A stretch of 64,000 nt of DNA from Lethocerus indicus (Eukaryota > Arthropoda > Insecta > Hemiptera > Belostomatidae). A model generated the notes under the pieces. The model saw only the letters and a program-made list of their open reading frames with translations, searched no databases and was not told the origin of the DNA. Each line of letters opens with the position of its first letter. The first letter of the stretch is position 1. Both the position numbers and the translations under genes were made by a program. Where the stretch lies: NCBI GenBank assembly GCA_019843655.1, contig JACDQD010000011.1, positions 13,992,604 through 14,056,603 on the forward strand, written 5' to 3'. Positions 48,910 through 62,300 of this stretch are shown here, piece after piece.

Positions 48910-51900
48910 GATATATATTATGGATCATTAAAATATCTGTATTTGTAGAACTGAATATGTTGTACAGACCTGATTTAGCAATGATGTACAGATTCCACTC
49001 AAAGAATTATCATTAAAGTTCGGCAATATTTATGCACTGTTTAATAGTTATATGTTCCAGGTACAAATAAAAGGGACTGTACCGTTGTCCAGGTGCACAT
49101 TTTCAATTCTAATGAAGTTAAGAATTAATCAAATTGTTAGAACAATCCAAACATCGAGAACATTCTCGTCAATACTTTAATTAGGTTTCAGAATTTTTCT
49201 TTCCACTTGCAAAAAAGGAAACCGCACGTTAACCGAAACAGAGAAACTGCCGGTCACGGCGAATGGTCCAGAAAAAATATTACAGAAAATAAATCTCATA
49301 TATCATAACTGGGCGCAATTTGGGACCGGGCGATGGGTATAAAAGGGATCATCTCGCCATCCCGAATATTTCCTCGGGTCCACTGGAAATCCATTTCGGC
49401 TAACGACTTAAGGTAGGGAAAAAACTTCGTCTTCCCGGGCAATCAGTTTTCTTTTGTCCCAAATCCGTACGGCGACGAAAAGACAGTAACACTTTTAAAA
49501 GCAATTTTACGGTGGTTGCACGAAATGTAAATCGCACAGTGAAAGCAGTTTATAAAGAGAGCAAGATAATTTTTGAAATACTTATTACGTGGGTGTAATA
49601 TTTGATGAGAAAATATTCAGTTCAGCTGAGTTAAGAAGGAAAATAGTGTTTTAGAAATGTTCACAAGTGATTAAAGTACATAAAAGTTAAATCGAACCTC
49701 TTTTCTTATGCCTCAAAGTTCAAATATACTGAAAGACAGCGAGCCAAATAAGGTACTGCGTGTGGCCGACGGCCAAGTAATGAATTTATAAATTGGTTTC
49801 AATTAAATTTTTATTGAGAATAAATTGATTCATCACGGCCGGTATCGGCGAAGAGTACACAGAGGATGATGAGGCACTGAATAATTCATCGGGCCCAAAT
49901 GCACATTAATGCAATGGGGCGTCTATAAGAACATCGGCTGTAATTAACTCGTCATACGAGACGGGGTTTTAAGCCAGGAAATCGGCTATCAATCATGTCC
50001 AACAATTAGCCTATTCTTCGGCCTCTCCTTGGATCGTCCACTTTCGCTCGGTGTAATTACGGCTAACGTTGCCGCGTCAGGGGCCAATAATTACTGCACG
50101 AGTTACAACACATAACTGACAACTGGCGATTGATTCTTCCTACTTGGAACGGGTAAACAAGAACGACATCAAAGACAGAAGTTTAGACATTATACTTCAA
50201 GTAAAATATTCAAAATATAACGCGTTACTTTCCTGCGAATTATCTGACCGCTGAAAAATTTTGTCATCGAAGAGCGAGCAATCCGTCTAATTAGTAAGTA
50301 AATCTTAAAACATCTGCCACGTGATCTAATAGAACCATCGAAAAGCCAGATGAAGATGTAGCAACACCGATTCCGTATTACAAGCCGAACGTTACCGAAG
50401 ACAATAACCGAAGAAGAGTTGAACCCGTTTTCTTAACAATCCCATTGTCTAAGGCCCCGGCCCACGGATGAGGTGATATCCCGGGGCTTTATCTCCTCTC
50501 ATTGTTCCCTTTATCGTTGTCGAGTCGGCGCTCGCGTTCACGGCCAACGCTCAATGTCGACGCGCACCGTAATCTACGGTACACAGGGCCCTACTAAAGA
50601 TAGCACGTGGAAGTGAAAATAATGTGATAGAAAACCCTAGACTACGAAAACGGTTGGATATGCCAAGAACGCCGATATTCGACGAATCTAATTCGGTTTA
50701 GTCTATTTTAAGAAACAGATTATTGTTCCATTTCATGTGCTATATTTTGTGATTAATCGATGAATAGCGCGTTGTCCGAATTATAACCGCCTGTGTCTAT
50801 CGTTGGAGGCTTCTGGAAAACGTTTATTTTCCCGCCTAACCTGAAATATTACCAATTGACACCACCAAATGACAAATTGAAAACCACACCTATCTGAATA
50901 CGGTGCACTTAACCCAGGGAAAGTTATTACCCCACGGTTGTATTTCTTCCCCCCTCTATAGTTTTTTGCCGGTACTTTCTGTCTACCGACCCGGCAATTA
51001 GCATTGAAAGGGAGATGAAAGTGAATACTAATAGAAAGTGCACGTTGAATGTTTCAGTAAATTCTGCCCTTACTACTATTTGCTTACCGTTGTCCCACAA
51101 CGACCGATATATAAACCGAGAGCTGAAAAATGTTTCATTATATGTAATATAAGGAGTATAAATTATCGCAATTACTTATCCAGACACATTAGTACACTGG
51201 TTAGGAACAAATGTTCCCAGAGATAAACGGAAAAATCGTGAGCGGGTCCCGGCTATTTTAAACAGATGTTACAAATATCCTCGAGCGTGCAGATCAGTAA
51301 ACGTTTATACTGAAAGCACTAACTGGAAAAAAATTGGACTCCCGTCATGTAACTCTCAGCTCTTTTCCAACGCGAGGGAACTTTTTCTATTCGTTCCATT
51401 TAGTCTGGCATATCCTAGGCCAATTTTACATGCCGGTGTAATAGCCCTGTACGTAGGCGCGGTGTCGGTTAACCAGTACACGAGTGCGCCTCTGGATGTG
51501 GGATATTCCCCTCTTGACCTTACTGTTTATTGCCAGTTTGAAAAGTTTATGTCCCGCCTACCCTGCCGCACCTTAGAACGGAAGAAAACTGCCCCAAGAG
51601 CAACCAATACCTCAGAAATCTAAAGACGGAACGGTACTGAAGTTGACTGCTTTCCGGTATTGGGACAAATCAACGAGTAGTTACAGGATAAAGAATTAGT
51701 GTATACCAAATCCTATCATTAAAAGTTCTTCAGTACGCACCAGCCAACTAGGTTCCAAATTATAACTTCCTAGTCAACGGCATATTTCAATTAAAATTGA
51801 CACTGCACTTCAGTAATGTAAAAAATACAAGCTCGTGCTTTTCCCGGGCGCAGATTATCGACTGAGATCGGCTGGATGTGACTGTGCAGCGAAGCAGGCC

Positions 51901-54900
51901 TAATGAATTAATGAAAGCAATTCAGCAATGAAAACGTGGCTGAGAAGCCTGTCCTGGAGCAGGGGCTCTAATTGGGTCGCCGCCGGTAACCTGCACGGGA
52001 GGCGGTCGGTTCACTCCGCCGGTAAAATCGAGCACCCGGCAGCCGGCTATTGAATGGCCGGCTCCGGCGTTAATTGGGAAGGAGTTTCGAGAATCCGCTC
52101 ACAGACCTGTTTATTAGGAGCCGGCATCAACCGGTAACTTCCTGGGCCGGCGTTCTATTGTCCCCGCTGCCCCACAAACCCTGCACAACAGGTAGATATC
52201 ACCCGTCGGCATGATGGCCTCATCGACTACGGTTAGTTTCAAACGGTATTGAGACAACGAGATACATTTAGTCCAGAGCTAATTAGAATCCCTAAAACTT
52301 ACCTTAAACAATGATGTTCAATCACAGGACCAAATGAAAGGCGAAGAGGTTTTACCGATTTACGTGTCATAATTACCTAGTAACAGTGTTCAAATGATTG
52401 GGTAAGGATAACAACCACTTTTCAAGACTGTTCGGGGATGCAACAGGCTGGCGCCCCCCGGCGGGCAGTAACTAACGTTTTCCCCTCACGGAACTTTATA
52501 TTTGCCCGCCGCATGGAATATATCTAAACCTATTATTACACTAGCTTGAAACAGTTCCCTGACCGATAAGTAAGTGTATAGTTGTGAAATTGAAAGAAAA
52601 CAAACGATTAGACATCTATACATAAAGAGTAAAATAACAGTGTTATGCCAAAGGTTATTAGGTTGAAAATGGTATGGCCAAATGCTGGAAAAACAGATGG
52701 TTATTTTTCAAAACACCCCGCGTAGAAAGGTCGAATTCGCACCGACAGGCACAGAACTGAGCCATAAAATTTGAATATCGCCAGCAGAGTTTTCGGGGAT
52801 TAACGATGGACTAACCGATATTAAACATTAATGACATAATCTTTAGAATTCTTTCAATAAAACGCAGATGAATTAATCAAATTTTCATTTTAAATATATT
52901 TTTATTCGAAAACAAATCCCGATAAAAAATGTACATAATGAAAAGCTCTCAAATTTATATATTAGAAATTATCCTCGTTGCAATTGAATTTTTTTATTTT
53001 CCCTTTTGATACCTTTCACCATAGAATGAAGATTTTTAACAACACAAATGACCTACGAAAATATGATACAAAATGTTAATTATTTTCTAAAATATCGTAC
53101 TAAACTAAATAGATAAAACCGGCTTAGTTAGTCGGATGTTGTCCTGTTTGTTAACGGAAGAGGGCTGATCCCTGATTTCTAAGGGGTGCTATCGGTAGGC
53201 AGTGGCCCTGCACGCTCGGCCGCCTTTAGGATATTTAATTTCCGCCTAACCACTTCTTCACCGAGCCGCCGCTAATTTTCCCGGGGATGCTTTCAAAGCG
53301 ACCCGAGAGGAGAACGTATTTTTTCTCCTCCTCCACGGAGGAGGGAGTGAAAATACCGACCGGACCCGGAAGGGGGGGGTTTACGGACCCGATGCCGTAA
53401 ATTCACGGCCCGATTCCAACAACAACTTGCATGCGAAACTTGCCACAAACAGCCGTTTCCGGCTATAAGTTATCTGAAAATATTCCCTGCGTACTTCAAG
53501 CCTCATATCTCCCTTCGGAGGATCGACTGAAGAATCGTTATACGCCGTATAACTTTCAGTTTTCGCTCGTTTGATTTCAAGCTTTCATCTTCAACAATGA
53601 AATCATCAGAAATTGCTCTTACTCTCAGAACTGGCGTATTTTATTGTTGCATGTTGTTGTGCTCGGTTGAATTTTTTATTATGAGTTATAGTAACAACAG
53701 AATACTTCCAACCGTAACAAGAGACCGATTAATTTTCCCATAAGTAGTAACATTTCGAAAATCTGTATATCCCAATTTCTGCAATAATAAGCTGAAATAA
53801 TACTCAAGTAGAGTTCGTATCAGAGCTAGATGATGAAAATACCGTCTGCCTTAGGCAGATTAAAGCCCAAAATCAAGGTTACAACAAAATTTTTTAATCT
53901 GTCACACATTACTTCGCCGGTAACACTAGCAACTGAAACCGGTCTAGTAGACAATACATCTAAAGAACTTCGAACTACATTTCTGTCTGTGTTGAAACGA
54001 GCACAAACATCATTCTTATATTTGAATTTTCCTGTCTCGGGGGGCGGACTGATAAGGCGAACAATTATCGCGTAGAACAATGCCATGGAATGTCGATTGC
54101 CGGCATTTTTATTTTCCTTTTCCTCGAAACTGTGTTCACGATAGTACAGTGAAACCGCGATATTGTTACGAGACTCTCCCCGGGTTCAAATTTTGAACGC
54201 GCCCCGGAATTTTGAAAGGCGCAGCGGGTAATATGTTCTCGGACGGACTGTTGTTTAAACTTAAATCGTAAAACTGGAAACGTAAAATAGCGTGCGCGGT
54301 GCCGGGTCTCGCTGGGTCCCAGGCACATGTTTATTCAAGTAAGTGGCCGGACAACAATCAACATCTCAATTGCGCTCGCCGCGACCGATCCAAAGAAGGA
54401 CATTTGCTGAAGCAACTGCGCCACACCATTTACACATCTCAACTGGTATGAAGTTTAAAGCATTGATTCAATACTCTACGGACAATGAGAGCACAGATTA
54501 TTACTCGGATCGAAAATTTAGTGATCCGCTAATCTTACTCTACCTTAAATTAGTCGATTATAAATATTTTTTATATCAGTCAGGTTCTCTTTGGTAAAGC
54601 GCGATGGGATTCGCGACCTCGCATTTCTTGAAATCATGTTGCCATTCCGAAGTTTTGCGACCGGACGTCCAATGAGCTTAAATAAAGCGTTATTATACCG
54701 ACTGAATAAAATACCTCACGAAAAATGTTCCGAACGAATAAAGACGTACATCGCGGGATCGTAAAACCCTCGTAAAATATAAGAAATCTTCATTTTACGA
54801 TCCGGCGAAAATATCCGTTAATTGATTCTGGAATTTTTTCGGCCGACCGTAAAACGCGGAGAGAACGCTATTTGCGCCCGGGGTCGTAAGGGGGGTCGAA
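48910..54900. other. non-coding stretch inside the inferred intron
   Basis: GC-rich patches at about 50440-50600, 51840-52230 (with repeated GCCGG and three CCGGTAA), 53150-53480 and 54160-54330. A minus-strand AAG|GTAAGT near 52295-52301 lacks a clear pyrimidine tract or paired acceptor. No gene supported. Confidence 0.45.
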
Positions 54901-54950
54901 GAGAAAATTATTATTTGGAATTGGAGGGAGTTAAGAGGTCGAGGACAGCA

Positions 54951-54960
54951 TATTACCTGC
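54951..54960 (-). other. splice donor of exon 1
   Basis: GCAG|GTAATA on the minus strand, with exon end at 54957. It is acceptable but weaker than GTGAGT, so a recursive step that rebuilds GCAG|GTGAGT would improve the site. Confidence 0.55.
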
Positions 54961-55077
54961 TATCTTCCGCTCTCTGAGACGCCTCCAGAACTGTTCGGCC
55001 TTCCTGATGGGCCAGCCGGACTCGACTTTGGCGCTGAAGCTCCTGAAGAACTTGTATTCGCGCGGCTCGGCCGTCAT
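54957..55077 (-). CDS. first coding exon of a minus-strand gene, unrecognised basic N-terminus
   Basis: ATG at 55077-55075 follows AAATAAAA, a favourable insect-type start context with A at -3. The exon encodes 40 codons beginning MTAEPREYKFFRSFSAK and continuing through GWPIRKAEQFWRRLRERKIA, then one base of codon 41. It ends at GCAG|GTAATA, so the donor starts at 54956 (phase 1). The peptide is rich in K, R, F and W and looks like a folded or amphipathic segment, unlike the CT-rich translation upstream. The frame stays open upstream to 55446, so an N-terminal extension is not excluded, but that part is low-complexity and reads like 5' UTR. I do not recognise the family. No later exon is identified in the window. 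Confidence 0.6.
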
Positions 55078-55450
55078 TTTTATTTCGGTGTTTTTACGAC
55101 GGGCGGCGGAGTCTAATATATTTCTTTCTCTACTTGAGACGCACTCGCACACGCACTTGCACCCACTCCTCAGTATCGGGACGAGCGCTCGCGTCGTCGG
55201 CTCATCCGGTCCCGGCCGCCCGGCCGCAAGAGAGCCGTCGTGGGATTGTCGGACGGATCGCAGAGAGAAAGATGAGAGAAGAAAGATGAATTGAGAGAGG
55301 GCGAGAGAAGAGGAAGATGGAGAAGAAGCGAGATGGCGGGGCGTCGGGCGAGGACTGAAGGGTTGGACGGCGTCGGGCCGCCCGACGCGGCTGAGACCGC
55401 GCCGACGCCGAGAGCTCGCACTCACCACGCCTAAATACATACTCACGGCA
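55078..55450 (-). promoter_or_regulatory. probable 5' UTR and promoter of the minus-strand gene
   Basis: A GC- and CT-rich leader precedes the ATG, with CTCT/TTCTTC-rich sequence at about 55260-55340. A TCAGT initiator-like element lies at 55358-55354, and I see no matching DPE. The leader contains an upstream ATG frame ending near 55170 that could lower translation. Two GTGAGT donors occur at 55446-55441 and 55425-55420, so an additional non-coding first exon is possible. The transcription start is not determined. Confidence 0.42.
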
Positions 55451-55979
55451 GTACCTTACACCTACCGCAATTCGTCCCGACTTATGAATTCCGACTTACG
55501 TAAATTAAAACAAAGTTATGTTACCACTTATAAATCAAATATTTTATTTATTTAAACGCTAGCAAGATGTATATATTTTTTTCTTCCAGACTTCATATAA
55601 ATTCAGGTAAATCCAGGGTTCACATATATTATGTAAATTTATAAATACTTGAATATTAAATGCCATTCTTATTTGACCTTAAGATTTTAAAGCGTTCATT
55701 ATAGCGCAATTTTATCGGTCCTTTTTTGCATTTGCGATGAATTAAGCATTGCTCCGCAAATCTATAAATTATTTACGTGCAGCGAGTGCGGTCGCTATTA
55801 CAAAAAACTGTACGGACGGATCCAGTTCGGGGGCAGAAATAAGACCGGTCTATTCCTTTAAAATATTAACAGTTTTTTCGACCTTTAATTGGCCCTTCAA
55901 TCGAATATGAGCCAGAATTGCGCGGAGAGACGGCGAGGGTGCAACAACAAAAAAAACAACAAGCGACTGCCATAAATGG
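55451..55979. other. AT-rich gap between divergent signals
   Basis: AT-rich sequence between the minus-strand leader and the GC-rich plus-strand donor region. Nothing specific seen. Confidence 0.4.
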
Positions 55980-56094
55980 GACAGAATTAATTTAGCGGGG
56001 TAGCGATCATAATTGGAGCGCAAAAACCGGGGCGTCAGAGCAATTGATTTCTGCTCGCGGGGCGAAGTCCGCCGGGACTTGCCACTTGCAACAG
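55980..56094 (+). other. candidate divergent non-coding first exon
   Basis: A GC-rich segment ends at CAACAG|GTGAGTACC (donor GT at 56095), a full-consensus 5' splice site on the plus strand. It is about 0.6-0.7 kb from the minus-strand leader. No ATG-initiated frame of note crosses it. A divergent promoter-associated transcript is an inference. It is not a ratchet point, because no pyrimidine tract or branch point precedes it. A second donor-like ATAG|GTGAGCC follows near 56131. Confidence 0.28.
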
Positions 56095-56139
56095 GTGAGT
56101 ACCAAGCTCAAACCAAGAATTATGTCTTATAGGTGAGCC

Positions 56140-58160
56140 TCGCGTTCCGGCCAACTCCTTCTGGTTCGAACTTATCAAATTAAAGGCATACATTATTCAC
56201 GACTGTATCCTTCCTATCCGTCCATACATTTAAAAGGAAACAAAGCGCAACGAAATTAGCAACATTTTAAAGTAGAAAAATAAACAAAATAATTTTACGC
56301 AGAAATTCGCTCAGGGACCTGATATAGTTCAGATGGAACTCCTTAGCTAATATATATACTTCAGTTATAGAATACGGACATTTCAAGTATAATATTTGAA
56401 TCGGTAGCAAGGAAATTACCTTAAACCTATAATGAAGAATCACAACTTACAATTACTGGCAAGAAAGCTAAAGAATATTAATGTGTCTTCATTCTTCGGA
56501 ATTGTATGCAGGCCTATGTTAGTTCGGACTCTCAACTTAGCGGGAAACAAACCGGAAGTTCGATTTAATGGAGTTTGAATCTCCGGTAGAGATAGAATTT
56601 TCCTCGAACTGATTACAGAGGAGGATTATTCACTAACTCAAGTGTACTCATTAAACAGAATTTAATCATCGACTAATAAATCTAAAAACCTGGTTTTTTC
56701 TATTACCCCCCACTTTTAATAGCAGTTTAATATTTAAATTGATGAAAATTAAAGTAATAATGTAAATCGTAAATAAAATAAAATCAACTATTTTTTGTTC
56801 TATTCATTTTAACATGATAATAAATGTTTTTGTTACTATCGGACATGAGTAAAACAGATATAGAGATATGATTCAGAGGAATTATGAGATAAGTATGTTG
56901 TATTAGGACTATTTGAGACAAATTAGAATTATATACCGATATATTCCACTGCATAAAGCAATCATGTACCATAGATGTGTTTAACGTAAACTGAATGGGG
57001 CTAAAACTGCCTTCAAGGGAAGACGGTTATGGAAGTTTTCACACTGTAAAAATAGACATGACCCGGGGTCTCTGGCTAACGGCCAAAAACTAATATCGTT
57101 CGCTTGTGTTCGTGCGGCTCGGGTAATTACCCGAGTTTTCCGATCCGCGAATCCCTCGGCGGTTCGAAAATAAGGGGTTTTTCCGGAGCAGGCCGGGAAA
57201 GCAGGCTTTAATGTCGCGTTTTATCCAGAATCAAAGAATAACCGCTTAAAGGGACGCCCACGGCCCAGAAGGACATGTGGGAACAAGCCCTCCCACAAGC
57301 CTTCAGTTTAAACAGCTTTGTAGTAAAGGATTACAGACCTTTCTGGGAAAAAATAACAGTTTTTCTTTGCGCCACTTTGTCTAGGCCACTACTGCCAACA
57401 GCATTCTATTGTACATTATATAGAGCACAACTACCATTTGCAAAAACTTTTATAAATGCACGCGCTAATGACCAGAAATAGAATTTCGTTAAGCAACATT
57501 AATAAGTTAATTGAGAAGTAACACCAATATTCCGTTTCTACACGTCTGTTTGTTCTTATGCTACTTCAGTTTTTTGTCACTAAAATCATAGCCCTGGTAT
57601 TAGTCGGCAGTAGTGACATGATATCGCAAGAGTGATAATAATTATAACAACACAAGCTAAACAATCGTTACATTGTTACATTTATACTGTCTGTTTCCTT
57701 ACGTCAGCACAGTTCCTGTCTCAAAATGATAATTCAAGCATTACACAAAGCCTAGTAATTGCTCCAATAATTCCTTCAAGTTGTAATTATGGAAACCCGT
57801 AATATTTAAAGCACAAAGTAATTTAGTTCATTAAATTTCATCAAATCGCAACCTATTAATCTTGTACAAAATTGTACACCACTCAGGAGATACCAATTTA
57901 AATTTATCTTGAAAAGTACAAATTGGTACAATACTGGCGTTTCAGTAATTGAAACGCTTAGTAATTAATTTGCCTGGTATGCAGCAAATGAGGAAAAATG
58001 TTTGCCTCAATTTTGAATATAGTGTAAAACTGACGGAAGCATAAACGTAGAGCCGGATATCAGGTTAAGGAATATGATATCGAAGAAATTGACTGATAGA
58101 CAGTCTACCCATTTTACGAACAATTTTCTGCGAAAAATGATGCCGGAATAATAGTTTTAC
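56140..58160. other. non-coding stretch
   Basis: AT-rich apart from a GC-rich patch at about 57060-57290. A hairpin with 8-bp arms GCGTTTCA/TGAAACGC and a 5-nt loop lies at 57937-57957. No gene seen. Confidence 0.45.
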
Positions 58161-58169
58161 ATGCCGCGA

Positions 58170-59310
58170 TTCATCAATTACCCTCTCCGAGTTAATCAAT
58201 AAGGTGGCGAGACCTCGGACGGCGATACGGGGAACATAGATAATAATATCCTAGAGGCGGCATTTTGTTTTAATCTTCCGCAAAACACCTCGAGAGGCGA
58301 ACTGAAACAAGAATGAGACATAGGAAAATAGCTTTCTCGGAATTGCCGTCGTGAAAATCCGGACTAGCGAAGGCCACCGGGCCGGCGGGCGGGTCATTAG
58401 CCGTGACAAATGGAATCCGATTACCGCCCAGGAGACTGTTTTTCGGTTTTCCTTTTTCGCAACTGAGACGACGAGCACCCTGAAAACTCAGTTTGGAGGC
58501 GTCGTTCACCGAAGCCGGTCAGGGTCGGAGGGCCGAAACTCATTTCGCACTTGTCGCAGAAGATTACTCTAGACCCCCCCACTAACCCATTATCTTCTCT
58601 CATACCGCGCTAACGACCTCAACGGGAAAAATCGTCACGCCAAACCAAATCGAATTAAACATTTCGAAGAAGCGTCTCGCGACCGTGTCAGGATCCCGGC
58701 GAAGTGCGACTTAAAACTCTGTCCTCATTCGAAAGGGTAAACTACAGAAACTTACAAATTGTGCGAAAGTAACATCCCCACACGAACGTTATTGATTTAA
58801 TTTACTTAAATCGCGACGACCTCTTTCTGAAATATCGACTGGCACAATATTACCGGACTGATCGAAACCTTCGCTCGAATAGGGCCGATTTCCATTTCTC
58901 GAGCGGCGCAATTACAACGCCGGGCGAAAGCGAAAAGTGCAACAAATAGTTGGGCCGTGTCATTAAATAAAAAGCCGGCCCGTTATAAATCCCCGTTGGA
59001 ACCCGATCGGCGGCCGTATTGCCCGGCGGCCCGGGTTAAGTGCAGGCCCCTGCTGAACCCTCCACGGGTCGCGGGCCCCATTTGCGTTGGGCAAGAGGCC
59101 GCGATTATTGTCGTTCGAGCCGGTGGTTTATGGTTGAAAATAGCCGTCGCCATCGCCGCTCGTAACTTGGGCCCGCCGCTCTCATTAAAACCGCTTTTGC
59201 GGAATCGCAAATGAAATTCGAGACGCCAGACCTCGCTCCGGATCCGCGTTGTTTCAATGCACGGCTAGTATAAATCTCGCCGCGAGTACACAATCTCGAT
59301 CTGAACTAGT
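58170..59310. other. long CpG-rich island, non-coding
   Basis: About 1.1 kb of GC- and CpG-rich sequence with many overlapping open frames on both strands, which is the expected effect of GC richness. None is recognisable. It could be a promoter or enhancer upstream of the minus-strand gene. Confidence 0.35.
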
Positions 59311-59319
59311 TACCCTGCG

Positions 59320-62300
59320 GACTTACTTATTTCAGGCTAATGAACTTAATTTAAAATACTGCAAATTTCGATTATATCGAAATTAAATTATTCAAAGCCA
59401 AGAGTAGGCTAAACATAGCCGATTATTAATCAGAAAGTAATGATATACTAAACTGTTTATATTTATGTAATGTAAGGCCACAGAGAGGAGTAAGTTTACT
59501 TAATTTTAATGCAGTAAACAATGTCCAATTAGTTTTAAAAAAACTTAGATGGGACGAGGTAAGTCGGCTCCGTACCTTTCTACATGGGCGGCTTCAAGAA
59601 CTCCAGGTATGCCTAAGACAGGGGACGGGCGCCTAGCCACGATAATGCTTTTATCTTAACACTCCCACGGGCCCTCCCTTCCCCAATGTACCTGCTGCGG
59701 AGTATCAGGAAAATTTAGAGGAAAAAAAATACTATCTGTACAGACCAGACATAAGGCCCATTTTCCAGGAAAACACGACACCGAGTCGCCGTTAAACGAT
59801 AAGATCTCGTAAAGGATTTTTTTTCACCCGAATCTCCAAACTTACTGGTTGTAATTGGCCATAATGTCTACCTCAAAAATGGATTTTCGAATTTTCAAAT
59901 CTGACCCTTTTTTCGAAAGTCAAAAACTACGGACGAGAAGACGGGAGATAATAACACAAATTTGCTTCCAATAGCTTTGGGTCAAAATGTAACACCACCA
60001 TTATATTCGCCGAATCTGAAGAAAGAAGGCCCTATCAAATTTATACCCGAATTTTCTAAAATACCCTATTAAAAGTTATAATCCTAGTAAAAACTTAATC
60101 TATATTCTGCTCGATTCGAAGGATCAAAACTTCGATAAAAATCGACCTTCAATTAGTTCAGAAAACATCAACTTTGTGGCGTGGGATAGAAACCTGCTCA
60201 GCAAAGTAAATGTATTTTTAAATTTAATTTAAAACTTAAATAAACTCTAGCGCCTCACTAAGGGCCGGGCACAGAATAAAAATCTCAAATACACGAGCTT
60301 TGTATCACCAGTTTCATTTAAACACAAATAACGAAAGAACTATAAAATTGTACTCTTTCGGTTACTAAGGCATACAATTTGATTGAAATCCTTAAATAAA
60401 TGTTTGTCCGCTAACAAAGATCTTTGAAGCAGACGTTGCACTCTAATAAAAATAAATTACGGGATCTATTACTCTTTTTCTGTTCTCAGTTGAATTTATT
60501 CCTGACATACTTTGATACGTTCCCACAAACGGACTAACCAGCAAGCGTCCGGCGTTACATCAGGTTCCCGTTCCTTACATGAGAACCCGAAGTGAATCGG
60601 ATGCAATGGTGGAATTTTAATTCCATTTCGAAACGTCCCGTACCTGTTCCGCCACGATTGTTAGCCGTGCCATGAACCCCGCCGAGGGAAAACCTTGATA
60701 CATTCGCCCGGAGGTAGTAGACAGATGGGAAAAAACATTTCCTGCGAATGATCTGTAATATAGAGGGATATATCGTCTGATGGCGAAACATCCTGTCTGT
60801 TAATTTTGAAATGTATTTTGTAATACGCTCGGCCGTTACACCAGAGACTAGGATGGATCACATTTGCGATATTCCAAACACTATTGAACCCGCAAACAAG
60901 TAGCTTAAAAAAATTAATTTATTCTTGTAACTAGTTTTTATGGAAATATATATTCTATGAAATCAAGATCAGAATAATGTATTCGATTTTTTCGATTACA
61001 ATAATATTTCTGCAGTTAGACGAAGATTCGAAATATACTTAGCGTAGGACCGATTAAGTGAAATGGGGCAGACAAATTACAAAAACAAAAAAGTGCGAAC
61101 ACAGAATATAAAGAACCGGCGATACTCGTTTGGCCAACAATACGAAAGGCGATTTTGGCAGACAATAATTGGGTTTCTAAATATAGATTAAATAAGCGTT
61201 TAACCACACCGATTCTGCAGGAACAATTAATGGGCATGGTAAAAGGACAATTATCATCATTTCGGACGGACGGAGAGATGCGACGACCGGCATTTAACGA
61301 TTGCCCCTGCCGAAGTGGGTCCCCGGCGGGGCGGCCATTTAATACATTCAGCCGGGGTTTTTTATTGGGCCATAAATCTTTCCGAGCAGCCTCAGAGCAG
61401 AAACCAGCTTCAACTTCCTTCCATCAGGTGCACCGGTGTAAGCATTTAGCGCTGCGATAAACTTACAACATGTTTCCTGCGACATGGACTCCACTCACAA
61501 TTTTTCCAAATTCTAATATGCATAATAAAATGAATCTGCATTGAAACGAGTCTTATCTATTCAGATATAGCTTCCTCGCCGGAGATAAATTAATCGGTTT
61601 ACAGTAACGATTTATGGTAAGATGGGAATATAAATTAAATGTGGCCCGAATATACTCCGAGAAACACGTTCTGTTATCGTATTTAAAGTAATGTTTAAAT
61701 ATATCAGAGAGCCTTGTGTTCCTGAATGATTATTTGGGATAAAACAAAAAAAAATAAGCTGCTGAATTATTAGGAAAATATACTTCTGCAACAACCTTTA
61801 TCTTAGCCTCTTAACACCGTGATTCTCTCACTTAGTACGACGTTACTAACTGCGTGGGTTCTTTTTCTTGGCCGGGTTGAAAGAAATAAAGAGAAGATTT
61901 ATTAGAATACAAAGCGAGCCCACCACGGGGGGGGGACGACTGGCGCGTCGATTAATGGCCAAGGCTTGAGGCCTTCAGGCACGATGATGTGGCCGGAGGG
62001 GATTTCTCAGAGATACGGGCTGTCGAAATAGTAATAAGAAAATTAATTCAACCAAATTTGTCCGCTCTCATACGGGAGGGACGGAGGGGGGGATTAGGAC
62101 TGCCGAGAAAAGGCGACTCATTCGGAATAAATTATAAGAGAGAAAAACTAAAGGAAGGGACGATTATACGCTTGTGTCAGACTTCAAACTACCAATGAAT
62201 TTGTTGCCGGCAGGCACGAATTTCCGCGATAAATAGTTTTCCGATGTGCACCAAAGCAACGAATTTTCCCAGTCAACAGTATTGATGGAGAAGTAACCAC

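Larger units (their letters stand above)
23371..54956 (-). other. inferred long first intron of the minus-strand gene (visible, ratchet-bounded part)
   Basis: Begins at the GTAATA donor after the 55077-54957 exon and contains both ratchet sites on the same strand. I see no convincing minus-strand coding exon inside it. The intron presumably continues past 23370 and may leave the window on the left. This is inferred from splice signals alone. Confidence 0.5.

Noticed and set aside
52288..52312. Minus-strand AAG|GTAAGT resembling a third ratchet site
   Set aside because: AAG rather than a pyrimidine-AG, with no clear pyrimidine tract and no ACTAAY branch point at the right distance.
55170..55421. 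83-codon minus-strand ORF in the leader
   Set aside because: Low-complexity S/L/P/R translation of a CT-rich 5' UTR in a different frame from the main start. Treated as a uORF, not a gene.
56080..56100. Plus-strand CAG|GTGAGT considered as a ratchet site
   Set aside because: The sequence before it is GC-rich without a pyrimidine tract or branch point, so an ordinary donor is the better reading.
57145..57175. GGTTCGAAA, resembling a tRNA B box
   Set aside because: No A box, acceptor stem or cloverleaf around it. No other B-box-like sequence in the window had one either.
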